From: Macrotis lagotis | Taxonomy: Eukaryota > Chordata > Mammalia > Peramelemorphia > Peramelidae | Length of the DNA: 64,000 nucleotides | Direction: 5' to 3' | NCBI RefSeq assembly: GCF_037893015.1 | Contig: NC_133661.1 | Coordinates: 188,802,491 to 188,866,490 of the forward strand | Shown here: positions 35,514 to 47,880 of the stretch, in pieces | How the letters are laid out: each line of letters opens with the position of its first letter | Numbering within the stretch: position 1 is the stretch's first letter | Notes under the pieces: generated by a model | What the model was told of the DNA's origin: nothing | Databases searched by the model: none | The model's input: the letters and a program-made list of their open reading frames with translations, nothing else | Position numbers and translations under genes: made by a program

Positions 35514-36784
35514 CCCTCACTACTCATTATTTAAGGTTTCAGAAATAAATAGATTTTCCCAATTTCTTATGGTCTTTGACAAACATTTGTAGTGCAACTA
35601 GGACATGTGCCTACTTCATGCCTTTGAGACTTTTTTTCTCCATATCTGATGAGCTTCTATTCCCATTTGTTGTTAACTCCAAACTGAATACAGGTGACCC
35701 TGATCCCTTCTCCAGAAGAGTCACAGAGAGTCTAGAATTGTCAATCTTCTGGGAGGCAGAAGATTGGATGGTTTCTCTTATCCAGATTAGAATATCAGGC
35801 TCACTATCCTGGAATTACAAACCACTGTCAACCCTTTTGTGCTATCCCCTCTAAGAAGTGAACACCAAATCCCTGGTAATGAGAAATCTGACTCTCTTAT
35901 TACTCCAGTATTTTTATATAGACTATTTAGATCTGATACCACCTCTACTCCCTAACATCTCTGGCTAGGCAGTAAAACCTGATTTGAGTTAAACAATCAT
36001 ATCAGATTCCTAGGTACAAGCTGTTGCTGTCAATAAGCCATCCAAATTCTTTTTCTAGAAATCCCTTACTAAAAATTTGTCTCAAAACTACCATATACTC
36101 AGTTTTTAGAATTTGTTACTACACTGACAAAATCTACCTGACAAAATCATAGCATGACTGTGAAAATAAATGTGAAAAAAGTCCCTATCTATCCCCCACC
36201 AAGTCCCACATATAGTCTAAAAATCCGATAGGTCCACAATAAGGGATTTACTCTCATAAAGACAAATGGCCAAATACAGGAAAATGTTTTCCCTTCCACA
36301 CTCTCCAGAAAAAGATAAAGCTTTTTATATGGTTTTTGACTAGATTTTGAAGGACAATGTCTGAGTATTCTACTCTTAGGATAGAAAATTCAAGTAGCAC
36401 CAATGCTCCTGAAATGGAAAGTTTGGGTCTCCTATATGTAAATGTGTCCAGTACAGTATGAAATAAACAATAATCCCCATTTAGTTCTTTAAACTGTTTG
36501 CCTACTTTGTAGTTGATCTTCATCAGACTCTATGGAAACTGAGAGGTGGTATTGGAGGTGGGATGTAGTTCAAATTCATAGTTTTGGAATTTATGTCAGG
36601 GTATTGAGACTGCTAATTTTCTTTCAATCTATCTCATAGACAATATGTCCTGATCATCAGGAGACTTAAGACAGCAAAAGATCTGATTTATGAGACAGTA
36701 GTGAAGACAAGAGAGCACTAAAATGCAGAACAATCAACCCAAATTCTTAGTGATACCAGATATTATATTTGTTTAGTTAGAGAT
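34066..36784. other. Unassigned intergenic sequence, 2.7 kb
   Basis: The longest stretch in the window without a repeat I can name, apart from the CT/CA microsatellite at 35431-35509. Base composition is less AT-rich than its surroundings at about 34550-35450. ORFs at 35576-35854 and 36254-36523 resemble nothing I know. It could hold 5' exons or control elements for OR gene B or an old degraded repeat; nothing in the sequence decides this. Confidence 0.5.
35431..35509. repeat. (CT)n followed by (CA)n compound microsatellite
   Basis: A CT run (about 35431-35453) passes through 'tctgtcac' into a long CA run ending near 35509. Confidence 0.95.
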
Positions 36785-36960
36785 CATAATAGCACTTTAA
36801 GATTTCCAAATTGCTTTGTGCTCATTATTTTATTTATTTATTTCTTACAACAAAACTAGGTGAAGCAGGTACTGTTTTGTTATCATTTGCATATGAAGAA
36901 AATGAAACTTGAAGCAGTTTTGACTTAATTAGTCATTCAGTGGTCAAGTGTATCCCCATT
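36785..36960 (-). repeat. MIR-family SINE fragment
   Basis: Reversed MIR words: 'atagcactttaagatttcca', 'aaaactaggtgaagcaggta' and 'catatgaagaaaatgaaact'. Confidence 0.75.
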
Positions 36961-36967
36961 TATATTT

Positions 36968-37065
36968 CAAATTCCTTGGGAGAGAGTGTTACTTTTCTCT
37001 TGATTCCCCTGCTCTTAGCACAATGACTAGCATATAGCAGATGCTTAATAATTTTTGACTGACTT
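36968..37065 (+). repeat. L2-like 3'-end fragment
   Basis: The tail pattern 'cttagcacaatgactagcat' is followed by 'agatgcttaataatttttga' and 'ctgactt'. Confidence 0.6.
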
Positions 37066-37621
37066 AAAAGTCATAATTTCCTATCACTTAATCCAATCAC
37101 ATTAACTACTATGCAATCAAGCTATTATATCAATCTGTTTGTCTTTGCCACTAAAGCTGTTAACTGTTATCTAACATTTCATCTTCCTCAGAGATCTCAT
37201 TTTATCAAATTTAACAGAGAAAACTGTCAATGATCTCTTCAGCTGTTGCTATCTCTGAAGCCTATGACCTATTGTTTAAGATCTGTAGTTGAATTTTTTT
37301 AAAAATTCTGATTCAATCTGGACTCTTAGAGCTATATTCTCTTCCTCCAGTCCCTCCTGATTCTATCCATTTTGCCAGGTTGCCTACAAGTTTTCCTATA
37401 TTTATCCTTCCTGCACATTTCCATTCATCACTAAAGGTAAATAAGCAAGCATATTCTAATATTGGTGAAATATATTTTAATGCTGTTTTATTCACCTACC
37501 ACTTATAGTGAAGGTTCCCAGGAATTAGAATATTTAGAAGTAATGAGAATATGGAGATCGTCTCTTTCAGTAATTTAATGATGATCTATCTTCTAGATTA
37601 GATAAATGGATATATAGACAG

Positions 37622-37668
<47 letters not shown>

Positions 37669-37989
37669 AAAGACAGAGAATGATCCCTTCCATTGTGACG
37701 GAAGAAAAAGAAAAGTATAAAGAACATATCCAGGAAGGGTGGTGATAATGAGAAAGCAGATGCAGCACTTGGAGACCTGAAAATACCTAATTGGCAATCA
37801 AAGTCAAATGGGAATTACTAAGAACACCAATTTTGTTTTTCCACTATCATATCAGGAGACTACTAATTTTGAAATTATATCACAAATAAACTTCATGGAT
37901 TTTCCTGGACGTGAAAATTGAATTGTGGAGGATAGGTACTAAACTTTTGGATGGATTTTTTCATGCTCAGAATGCTTGAAACTTACAGA
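37066..37989. other. Unassigned sequence with a GATA tract
   Basis: No gene or nameable repeat except the GATA microsatellite at 37622-37666. Confidence 0.55.
37622..37666. repeat. (GATA)n microsatellite
   Basis: About eleven GATA units without interruption. Confidence 0.95.
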
Positions 37990-38400
37990 AATTTAGTCAA
38001 TTTAAATATTTTTTCTCAATACTATTTTAATTACATGTAAAGATAGTTTTCAAAGTTTAGTTTGGAAAGATTTTGAATTCCAAATATTTCTCCATCTCTC
38101 CCTTCACTTCCTCTTCTCCCAAACAACAAGCAATCTAATATAGATTATATCTGTTCAAACCTGTCAAACAAATTTCCATATTAGTCATGTTGTGAAAGAA
38201 GAATCAGAATAAAAGGCAAAAAACACAAGATAGAAAAAACAAATTTTAAATGTCAAAATGGTATGCTTAGATCTTTATTCAGATTACATAGATCATTCTC
38301 TGGATGTAGATGACATTTTTCATCACAAGTCTTCAAGATTTGTCTTTGATAATTGTGTAATTGAAAAAAGCCAAGTCTATCATAGTTTATCTTCTAAATC
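37990..38400 (-). mobile_element. L1 3' UTR fragment
   Basis: On the minus strand it follows the same L1 3' end as the outer L1 at 32426-32680. In plus-strand text it has 'ttacatgtaaagatagtttt', 'ttagtcatgttgtgaaagaa' and 'cattctctggatgtagatga'. It stops before the ORF2 C-terminus. Confidence 0.75.
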
Positions 38401-38682
38401 TTACAGTGGAAAGAAATCCTTTGTCAACAAAGTAGCATTCATGCTGATCCCTGAAGGATAGGTAGGATCCAACAAGCAGAGATAGAACAGAAAATAATTC
38501 AGATAGCGGATCAGTGTATACAAAGGGAGATGGAATGGGCTCCATCTAATTTTACATAGAGTATTTGATAGGGCACTTGGGGAGTAAACTGCCATGAAAC
38601 TAAAAATTAAGGTGTGGCAAGGTAGAACTCTATTGTACCCCAAGAATTACTATATGAATGTCCAGATGACCTTGAAAAAGTA

Positions 38683-41600
38683 GAAGGGGCAGAGCCAAGG
38701 TGGTGTAAAGAAGCCAGAAATTTCCTTAAGCTATCCCAGGTATCCCTCCAAAACAATATTAATCAAACCTCTAAATGGATTCTGTATTGACTGAATCCAC
38801 CCAAAAAAGCAGAGTGGACCAATTTCCAGAAAAGTCTTTCTCTGATGGATACCAAATGTGCCCACATCAAGCAAGTATAATCTGGTGCTTGGGGCAATGG
38901 TAGGATGTAGTGAGGATCTGCTGGGAGGTTATCAGCTAGAGGGGAGATCTGCAGTGGAGGTCATATTGTCTGAACTCAGGCACAGATTGGGAGGGCTCCA
39001 ACACAGGTACCTCAGACCCCTGTTGAGTTAGCATTCCTGGGCTGCATAACCCAGACCAGAGTGTATTCCATTAGCATTTCTAACTCAGAAGGCCTCATTA
39101 CAGTGAGTAAGCTGTATGCCTCTAGTGTCTCATGAGGTATACCTCTAGAGTTCTCAAAATAGGAGCTTGTTCAGCTTACTCAGAATAAGTAGGAAAAACC
39201 AGAGAAAACCAGGATATAGAAAGTTACCTTATAGAATGGAACTATCAAAACACCATCTCAAAAGAGGATGGAAAAAAAGTACTGCAAATTGCAGAGCATG
39301 AATTGGGTCTCCAACCCAAAAAGACGTTTTAGAGGGTTTTCAAAAGAGTTTTTAAAAATCCAAGAAGAAAAATTGCGTAAGGAAATGTAGGAAACATTTA
39401 ACACCTTGCAAATGGAAGCCCAAAAATTGATGAAGAAAACATATCCATTAAAAATACAATTGGAGAAATGCAAAACAAATGGAAAAAGACAACACTTTCT
39501 TAGAATTGATCAAATGAGAAAGGAGATGTAAAAACTAACTGAAGAACAATACCTTAAAGAATTGAATGGGACAGGTGGAGACTGATGACTATAGGATATC
39601 AAGAATCACTCAAAATTAAAATTGAACTTACAAAAAATGAAAAAAATAGAAGAAAATGTAAACTAACTCATTGAAAAAAATGAACCAGAAAAATACATGT
39701 AGTAGTTATAATGTAATAATCTTGAACCTCCTGTAAGTCATGATAAAAAAGAGCCTGAATAACATCTTTCAAGGAATCAACAAGGAAAACTGCCCTGATT
39801 TTCTAGAATCAGATGGGAAAACAGTCATTGAAAATATCAGCCAATCATCTCCTGAAAGGAATCCCAAAATGAAAACTATTACAAAATAGTTTATTCAAAA
39901 TAGAGGGCTTCCAAAATTTCCTGATAAAATTCTCTTAACAGGGAATCTAATCACCATATATACAACTCAAGAGATGCATAAAAAGGTAAACAAGAAAGGG
40001 AAAGGAAAAACGAAACAAAAGAAAGCAAATCTTAGTTAAGCCCATAAAATTGTATACAGCCCTGAAAGAAAAAAATATGACACTTGTAACTCTTGAGAGT
40101 TGTTTTCCTTTTAGGATAGTTAAAGGGTTGAATTTAATTGAAGAATTTGGATTTAGAGGATATGAGTATAATTGGTTCTTGTTTCTCCATTGAAGAGAAT
40201 CAAGGTGACATCTCTATGACTGAGATAAAAAACCCAGATGCAAACCATGGGTGTTTACTCTAAACTCGTGTCTCAGTTTTCTTTGATCTTCCATAATCCT
40301 GCTTTGCTATCAAACCTAAGCATGTTCTCTGATGAGGACATCCTATGCTGGGCAGTCCTGAACCAGTGTCTCCCATATCTTGGAATCAATTGTAAAGTTT
40401 ATAAGACAGATATTCAGAATGTCCCAGTACTTGAAACATTTTGAGACTCAATAACTAAATCAGAAGTGATTTTTTAGTGACAGAGGATTTTAACCCACTG
40501 AAAAGGGTTTATCCATAACTTAGTTAACAAGGGTTTAAGTAACTGTGTTGGGTGCAAAAGAAGGGGATGTGGGAAATTGGGGGGGGTGCAAATGTTTCAT
40601 GAAATGATTTGGCTTTGATGACACTTTGGCTTATGAGGACTGTAAGCCCTTGGAGGGTACTTGAAAAGGGGGGTGAAGTAGAAAATGATTATCATTTGAT
40701 GTAATTCAAGACTCTTGAGAAGTATATTTCTAATGACACAGAAGAAAGAAGAAAAAGAATTGCTAGTAGCATAAATGAAAAAAGGTGAACTCACCACCCA
40801 TGAGGAGGAAATTAAAGTAATAACTTAGAATTATTTTATCCAACTGAATACACACAAATTTGAAAATCTAAGTGAAATGGATTAATATTTACAAAAATGT
40901 AAGTTGCCCAGGTTAAGTGAAGAAGAAATCAAATACCTAAAGAACCCTATCTCAGAAAAATAAATTCCATAAGCCATTATTGAACTCCCTAAGAAAAAAT
41001 TTCCAGGGCCAGATGGATTCACAACTGATTTCTATCAAACATTTAAAGAAGAATTGGTTCCAATTCTATATAAACTCTTTGGAAAAATAGATGAAGGTTG
41101 AACTCTGCTTAACTTTTTTCTATAATCCCAATATGGTGCAAATTCTTAAACCAGGAAGAGTCAAAACAGAGAAAGAAAATTATAGAAATATAGATATAGA
41201 TAAAATATATAGAAATATATAGAATATATAGAAATAAAATTATTTCCTTAATGAATATAGATGCAAAAATCTTAAAATCTTAGCAAAATGATTACAGCAA
41301 ATTATCATTAGGATAATATTAATGAACAAGGAGCATTTATCCCAGGAATTCAGGGTTGGTTCAATATTAGGAAAACAGTTAATATAATTAATTATATCAA
41401 CAACAAACCTATTAGAAATTATGAGATTATATCAATAGTTGCTGAAAAAACCTTTTGACAAAATATAGCTCCCTTTCCTACTAAAAAGAGTAGAGAGCAT
41501 ATAAATAAATGCAAAGTTTCTTAGAATAATAAGCAGCATATATCTGAAAGTATCAACAAACATTATAAGCAATGTGGATAAAGTAGAAACATTCCCAATA

Positions 41601-43805
41601 GGATCAGGGGTGAAACAAGGATGTCCATTATCATCATTACTAATCAATATTGTGTTAGAAATTTTTAGCTGCAGCTATAAGAGAAGAAATTGAAATTGAA
41701 AGAATTAGAATTGAGAAGTGACAATACTCTCACTCTTTGCTAATGACATGATGGTATACTTAAAGAATACAAAAAAATATCTAAAAAACTACTAGAAACA
41801 ATTAGCTACTTTAGAAAAGTCACAGGATATAAAATAAACCCTCATAAATCCTCAACATTTCTATATATGACTAACTAACATGATACAGAAGAAAGAGCTA
41901 GAAGGCAAAATTTCTGTTCAAAGTAACTTCAGGTAATATAAAATACTGGGGAGTCTACCTGCCAAGGCAGACTCAAAAACTTTATGAAACCAGTTACAAA
42001 ACACTTACAAATGAAATCAGATTTAAATAACTGGGCAAATCAACTTTTTTTGGATAAGCCGAGCTAATATGATAAAAATGACAGTCCTACCTAAATTAAA
42101 TTATTTAATGCCTTACCAATCAAAATTCCAAGAAATTACTTTAATGAGATAGAAAAAACTTGTAAGTAAATTCATATGGAGAAATACAAAGTCAAGATTT
42201 TCCAGGTATTCAATGAAAAAAAAGCACAAAAGAATTTGGCTTAGACCTACCAGATCTAAAATTCTATTATAGAACATCAGTCATAAAAAATGTCTGGTAA
42301 TGGTTAAGAAATAAAGTGGTTGATTAATGGAATGCACTAGGTACAATAGCAGGAAATGATTATAACAATCTGCTGTTTGATAAAACCAAAGAGCCCAGCT
42401 TCTGTGATAAAAACTCTCTCTTCGATAAAAACTGTTGGGAAAATTGGAAATTAGTATGGCAGAAACTTGGATTCGACCAGCACCTCACAACTTATACCTA
42501 GATAAAATCAAAATGGATCCAGGATTTAGACATAAAAGACAATATTATAAGTAAGCTAGAATATCAAGTAATAGGTTCCTGTCACATCTATGGAAAGAAG
42601 CAGTTTATGACAAATGAAGAGATGAAGAATTTCATTAAAAACAAACTACATAATTTTGAGTACATTAAATTAAAAAGCTTTAGAACACAAAACCTCTGTA
42701 ACCAAGATCAAAAGAAATGTAGTAATTTGGGAACCATTTTTTTCTATTAGTAGTTCTGACAAAGGACTCATTTCTAAAATATATAGAAAACTGAATCAAA
42801 TTTATATATAAAAAAACAAGTCATTCCCTAATTGACAAATGGTCAAAGGGCAAAGGCAATTTACAATTGAGGAAATCAAAGTGATCCATAGTCATATGAA
42901 AAATAGCTCTAAATCATTACTTATTAGAGAAATTCAAATTAAAGCATCTCTGAAGTACGTCATAACTCTCAGAATGGCCAATATGATCAGAAAGGACAAT
43001 GATCAATGTTGGAAAGTATGTGGGAAATCTGGGACACTAATACATTGTTAGTGGAGTTGTGAACTTATCCAAAATTTCTGGATAACAATCTGGAATTACA
43101 CCCAAAAGGCAGAAGGAATGTGCATATCCTTTGACGCAGCAATACCACTATTGGGTCTATACCCTAAAGAGATTATGAAAAAGGGTAAAATCATCACTTA
43201 TACAAAAATAATCCTAGCAGCCCTATTTGTGTTGGCAAAGAGTTGAAAATTAAGTGAATGTCCTTCAATTCGGGAATGGCTTAACAAACTGTGTTTTATG
43301 TATGTCATGGAACATTATTGTCCTATTAGAAATCAGGAGGTATGGGAATTCAGGGAAACCTGGAGGGATTTGCATGAACTGATGCTGAGCAAGATGATCA
43401 AAACTAGAAAACCATTGTTCACCCTAAGAGCAACATGAGGGTGATGATCAACCTTGATGGACTTTTTCATTCCATCAGTGCAACAATCAGGGACAATTTG
43501 GGGCTATCCACAATGGAGAATACCATCTATATCCAGAGAAAGAATTGTGGATTTTGAACAAAGACCAAAGACTATTACATTCAATTTAGGAAAAAAAGTT
43601 ATCTTATGTAATTTTGGTATCTCTTATAATTTATTTTTCTTTCTTAAGGATATGATTTCTCTCTCATCACATTCAACTTAGATCAATGTATACCATGGAA
43701 ACAATGTAGACACTAACAGACTGCCTTTTGTGGTGGGTAGGAGGAGGGAAGCAAGAATGGGGGGGAATTGTAAAACTCAAAATAAATAAAATCTATCTTA
43801 AAAAA
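38683..43805 (+). mobile_element. Long L1 LINE with internal gap, inactive
   Basis: The 5' leader 'gaaggggcagagccaaggtg' starts it. ORF1 text with its coiled-coil region is at about 39270-39900. ORF2 resumes at about 40740 just before the reverse transcriptase ('[20 protein letters not shown]' near 40990-41060), runs through 'GVKQGCPLSSLLINIVLE' near 41608-41660, and ends with the C-terminal part (frame 42839-43051). The 3' UTR with 'ataccatggaaacaatgtag' ends at about 43805. The endonuclease half of ORF2 is absent, and an unrelated stretch lies in its place (about 40230-40730). Stops and frame changes are frequent throughout. Confidence 0.85.
40230..40450 (-). repeat. Possible RTE-type LINE fragment inside the L1
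   Basis: The plus-strand text 'agtcctgaaccagtgtctcc' followed by 'ttggaatcaattgtaaagtt' resembles the reversed 3' coding part of an RTE-like LINE that I recall from marsupial genomes. It is not L1. The remainder to about 40730 is unassigned. Confidence 0.35.
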
Positions 43806-44560
43806 TCTTTTTTGAAAAACTCATTTTGAATTTGTAACTATTTTATATTTTTTCTTTGAAGATTTATATTTAGCTCATTTGACTTCATTGCCTTCTGAGT
43901 CTGAACTCTGATTTCTTGCATCAGAGTAGTTATCTATGTTCTGGTTCTCTTTCTGTTGTTACCTTTTTAATCACTTATTTCTTGATTTACTTTATGTCAG
44001 CATCTGGCTCTGCCCCTATAGTGTGAGAGATAATGCATCATGGTTTGTGGTTATTGTGATTGTGTTGTTGTTTTCAGAGCTCTCTCTTGGAGTCTTTGAC
44101 TTTTTTATTCTTTCAATGTAATATGATACAAGACCAGTTATGGACAGTGCTTTTCTGATTTGTGCCTTGACCTCTGAATTCTCAATTATTCCTTTCCACT
44201 TCTGAGTCAGGACAAGAGCACTCTGGACCACTGCCACCACAAAAATTTCTCATTTTGAGGTCCAGCAGATGTACCCCTGATAATTCTCAATCAGCCACAA
44301 GCACCAGATTTCTCTTCTCTCCTTGAACCAAACTCAGAGACTTTATCCTCCATTTGACTATAGTCAGTTCTTTTCTTCCAGAAACTACAAACAGGACCTT
44401 TACTCCTCCATAATCATACTCACCTCTTGTGATTGTTCCTCTTTTGCAGCATCCACAGCCCCAAGTAGTCTATGTACTCAGTTTTTTTTTTTTTTTCCGA
44501 TAAGCCATTTGATGTCTCCAACATTCTTAGAATGAAGGTTCCCAAAGTGAAGGCTACTGC
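43806..44560 (-). mobile_element. Probable L1 5' UTR/ORF1 fragment, opposed to the previous L1
   Basis: The text 'ttgccttctgagtctgaact', 'ctgatttcttgcatcagagt' and 'ggttctctttctgttgttac' looks like reversed L1 ORF1 start and leader. It lies tail-to-tail against the plus-strand L1. Assignment is by resemblance. Confidence 0.4.
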
Positions 44561-45584
44561 AAAAACAATTTCCCCTCAAGGCTTGCTATTTATTGAGGAA
44601 GTAGTATCGACACTTCATTAGTATCTTCCACCACCCTTTGGATTAAATCTTTCCTAAATTCTTCTAGGTAACCTGACTTTATTGTTTCTGCCACTCTAAA
44701 ACTCAATTTGAGGCATTATTTTATGTTATTTGAAGGGGTATTTGGCAGAATCAGATTTTTTCCCTGCTATCTTCTGATATCTTTCTAAATCCTCAAACTC
44801 CCAATCCATTTGTTGCTTTCTTTTTTAGTCTCAGATAAAAATTACCAAGAATCCATTGATCAACTATTGTTGTCAATCATGAAATCATGAGTCAGAGTTA
44901 GTGATCTCTAGTTTTCAATTCTGTTCATAATGCAGCAGTACCTGTATATAAAGTTATGGAGACAAGAACTCCAGTTCCAGCAATCTTAAATAAAATAGCG
45001 ATACATAAGTTGAAATTTTATAGAAAGCATAAAAGTAAGATAAGGGTATACACATCTGGAAAGAGATGTGTAACAGAAGTGGGATATAGGAACACCTGTT
45101 AGCTGATCAAACAAGACCTTTTAACTATTCCCTACTTTTTGTTCCTCAGGTTTTGTGTTCTTCCAGCTTTTAGGGCAAAACAAATATTTGGAATCAGCAT
45201 GGAGACAATAGTAACATAGAGACTAAAGTTTCATTTCCATAATGAACTTTGCTTAGATAAATTTGTCTACTAAGAAATCAAACATACACATTTTTAATAT
45301 ACCAGTTCATTCATTCTCTGAATGGAATCATGTCTTTGTAGACATAATTTCTCGATATATACAACTGGCTGAAGCATATACATTTCTTCTTCCAAACTAA
45401 TTACTGACAACGCTTGCTTTAATACCTCTAATGCACTACCTTTAACATATTAAAGTTTTTCCATTCAAGATAGTAAAATGTAGAAGAATAAATAATAATT
45501 AACATTAGTTTACTCATCTCTCCAGAAATCTCTTTAAAATCTCTGCTTAACATAATAAGAAAATAGTTCAAATATATAAACTTT
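44561..45584. other. Unassigned intergenic sequence
   Basis: No gene or nameable repeat. Confidence 0.5.
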
Positions 45585-45720
45585 CATTCCTTCAATAAGT
45601 ATTCAAAAACTACCTATTATGTGTCATATAGTGGTTTTACAATGATGAATTTGGGAATACAAAGACCAAAAAAAAGCACCCCTGACCTTAATAAATTTAT
45701 ATTCTACAGTGGCCTATATT
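45585..45720 (+). repeat. L2-like fragment
   Basis: The words 'ccttcaataagtattcaaaa', 'tacctattatgtgtcatata' and 'gaatacaaagaccaaaaaaa' follow the L2-type pattern of 'cctactatgtgccaggcact ... gatacaaag'. Confidence 0.6.
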
Positions 45721-45735
45721 CTTATTTAATTACTT

Positions 45736-45777
45736 TTAGTAGACTTTTTAGAGACTTTAGTAGACTCTTTAGAGACT
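45736..45777. repeat. Two tandem 21 bp units
   Basis: The unit ttagtagactttttagagac plus t (45736-45756) is repeated directly at 45757-45777 with one mismatch. Confidence 0.85.
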
Positions 45778-45889
45778 TTTAGTCTCCACCTACAGCTATA
45801 GAATCTATTGTGAATCACTCAAGATTATTGATTACTTTTTTAACTTTAAGGCAGCCAATTTTACCTTGAAAAAGAGAGCTATCATTTAT

Positions 45890-45965
45890 CTATTCACACG
45901 ACCCTTTAACACAGAGCCTATCACATAGTTGGCCCTTAATAAATGTTGGTTGGCTGACTCATGAT
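45890..45965 (+). repeat. L2-like 3'-end fragment
   Basis: The tail 'cacagagcctatcacatagt' is followed by 'ggcccttaataaatgttggt' and 'tggctgactcatg'. Confidence 0.6.
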
Positions 45966-46679
45966 AAAGAAGTTCTTTAGATATTTTGACTCTATAAATT
46001 AAATCAAAATTCTATCATACATTCAATGGACAAGTAATCTTTAAAGTTTTTTCTTTAAAATCCCTGGGAAGCTAAGCTAAGTTATTATAACAACTCCCAT
46101 TGCAATTTACTCACTGGTTATGAGTTACTTGGTCTCCAGTGCATCACTTGCGGTTTACAAAACAAATAAATTAATGAAAAAATTAATTATATAAAAATGA
46201 CTTCTGAGAATATCATCATTTTATGATAGAAGCCAAATATCTTAGAAATGAATGGAATCATTTTTGTGTTTTCCAGTAAATCTTACATATAGAATAATAT
46301 ATGCATAGAGAACTATAGATAAAAGAGAGATCATATTTTATGATCTCCACAGGGTTCTTTTCCCTTACACTAGACGTTTGTATCATAAGGTAAGATGTAT
46401 AATATTAAAATGATGCATGACTGGTATTGAGAATACCAAAACAAAAGTGAATTTAGCAGCACATTATATCTGCTTAGCAAATATAAATTACTATGGAGAA
46501 ATATTGACTTTCAGAAGACAAAATGGATAGTCACAGAACTATATAAGGACAATATTATGGAGGAAGTCACAGGTATGATATAGTAAAAAAAATGGACACC
46601 ACAGTTATTTGTCTTGGTAGATTCACTTCAGAACTAAAATAATTCCAAGGATTAAGAAAGGAAAAGTTAATTTTCATTT
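45966..46679. other. Unassigned intergenic sequence
   Basis: AT-rich with nothing recognisable. Confidence 0.5.
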
Positions 46680-46860
46680 TGAAGAGTAATATGGTTTATT
46701 GGTTATAAAGTTGGTCTGTGACTCATGATATCTAAGTTGAATCTAACTTCAGTCATTGTGTGATCATGGAGAAATCATTTAACATTTTAGAGATTCATTT
46801 TCTTCACCTCTAATATGGGTATAAAATATGTAATTGCACTGTTTAATACTATAATGGAAA
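46680..46860 (+). repeat. MIR-family SINE fragment
   Basis: MIR words in order: 'tgatcatggagaaatcattt', 'ttcattttcttcacctctaa' and 'tatgggtataaaatatgtaa'. Confidence 0.65.
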
Positions 46861-47171
46861 CATTGGAAATCCTAAAAACATATTAAAGAAGATTGTTGTT
46901 ATTTTGTTGTTATTGATATCCTTCAAGATGAATCAATATAGATTCTGAAATTTCCCACCACTATTGCAAGTTTTCCATCCTAGGAGGGGTCGCTGGATAT
47001 ACAATGGATATGTTTTGCTGCCCAGAGTTCCGAACATATGCCTTTATGAGATCAAAACAACTAACTAATTTTATTGGTTTATTTTACTAAGAAATTAGTG
47101 AAAACAAATCAGTCAAACTAGGTACTAGTCTGAACTGATCAATTTTTTCCTTGGATTAATCAAGTCAAATT

Positions 47172-47224
47172 GATTGATATGGGGTGCACATGATAGTATA
47201 TATCATGCACACACCATATCAATC
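47172..47224. repeat. Imperfect inverted repeat (~24 bp arms)
   Basis: The left arm 47172-47195 (gattgatatggggtgcacat plus gata) pairs with the right arm 47201-47224 (tatcatgcacacaccatatc plus aatc) with two small bulges around a 5-base loop. A TA run follows at about 47229-47241. It could be the relic of a small DNA element or just an AT-rich hairpin. Confidence 0.6.
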
Positions 47225-47577
47225 CATATATATATATATATACACAAAATATCTTCTAATTGTATTCTTTTAAATTACTGTTTTCATTTCATTTGTCTTA
47301 TTGCTTAGTGACTTAGAGACTATATAATCCATTAAGCAATTTAATATTATGACTTTCAAGCACAATTAATTTTGATATTGCATATATATATTGATTTTAA
47401 GAAAAAAAGAACAGTTCATATATATATATATAATACAAAAGCAAAAACTTGGTACCTTATTTTGAATTTCTTTGAAAATGAATAAAAATCTTATAACAAC
47501 TTAGAATTATAAGAGACAGTAAATCTTAACTCTTCAAACCTCTACTTGATTTCATATATAGCAAAATGGCATATTAC

Positions 47578-47765
47578 ACAAGTTTTTAACCTGACCCCTG
47601 TGAATAGATTTCAGAAAGGTCTGAGAACCTGGATGAGAAAAGAGTTATGTCTTTAATTTTCTTTACTTATGAATGTAGGCAGCAAATCCTTATTCCTTTA
47701 AGGGATTCGTAGCTGCAATATATTGCCAAAAATGTCTCTGACATGAAAACGTTTAAAAATCTTTG
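47578..47765 (+). repeat. Old DNA-transposon-like repeat, one end
   Basis: The words 'tttttaacctgacccctgtg', 'aatagatttcagaaaggtct' and 'atgaatgtaggcagcaaatc' follow one end of an ancient mammalian repeat whose other end is seen reversed at 52445-52630. I cannot give the family name with certainty; a hAT-type nonautonomous element is likely. Confidence 0.45.
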
Positions 47766-47769
47766 ATGT

Positions 47770-47880
47770 AACAGGTAGTGACCCATTCTTAGAATCAGGA
47801 AGAACTGGGTTCAAATCGTGTCTGACTGTGGGATTTTGCAAGATACCTAAATTCTCCCATGTTCCATGCAATTCTCTAAG
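47770..47880 (+). repeat. MIR-family SINE fragment
   Basis: MIR words: 'cttagaatcaggaagaactg', 'ggttcaaatcgtgtctgact' and 'gcaagatacctaaattctcc'. Confidence 0.6.

Noticed and set aside
35261-35527. An 88-codon frame with a Cys-Val run and an Arg-rich part
   Set aside because: It translates the CA and CT microsatellites.
34066-36784. An old LTR element or endogenous retrovirus in the unassigned stretch
   Set aside because: No paired terminal repeats, primer-binding site or retroviral protein sequence could be seen.
37622-37666. CRISPR-like array
   Set aside because: A plain GATA microsatellite; no repeat-spacer structure is present anywhere in the window.
40238-40444. A 68-codon plus-strand frame inside the L1 gap as a novel gene
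   Set aside because: No domain is visible and the minus strand of the same stretch resembles an RTE-type LINE piece, so a repeat is more likely.
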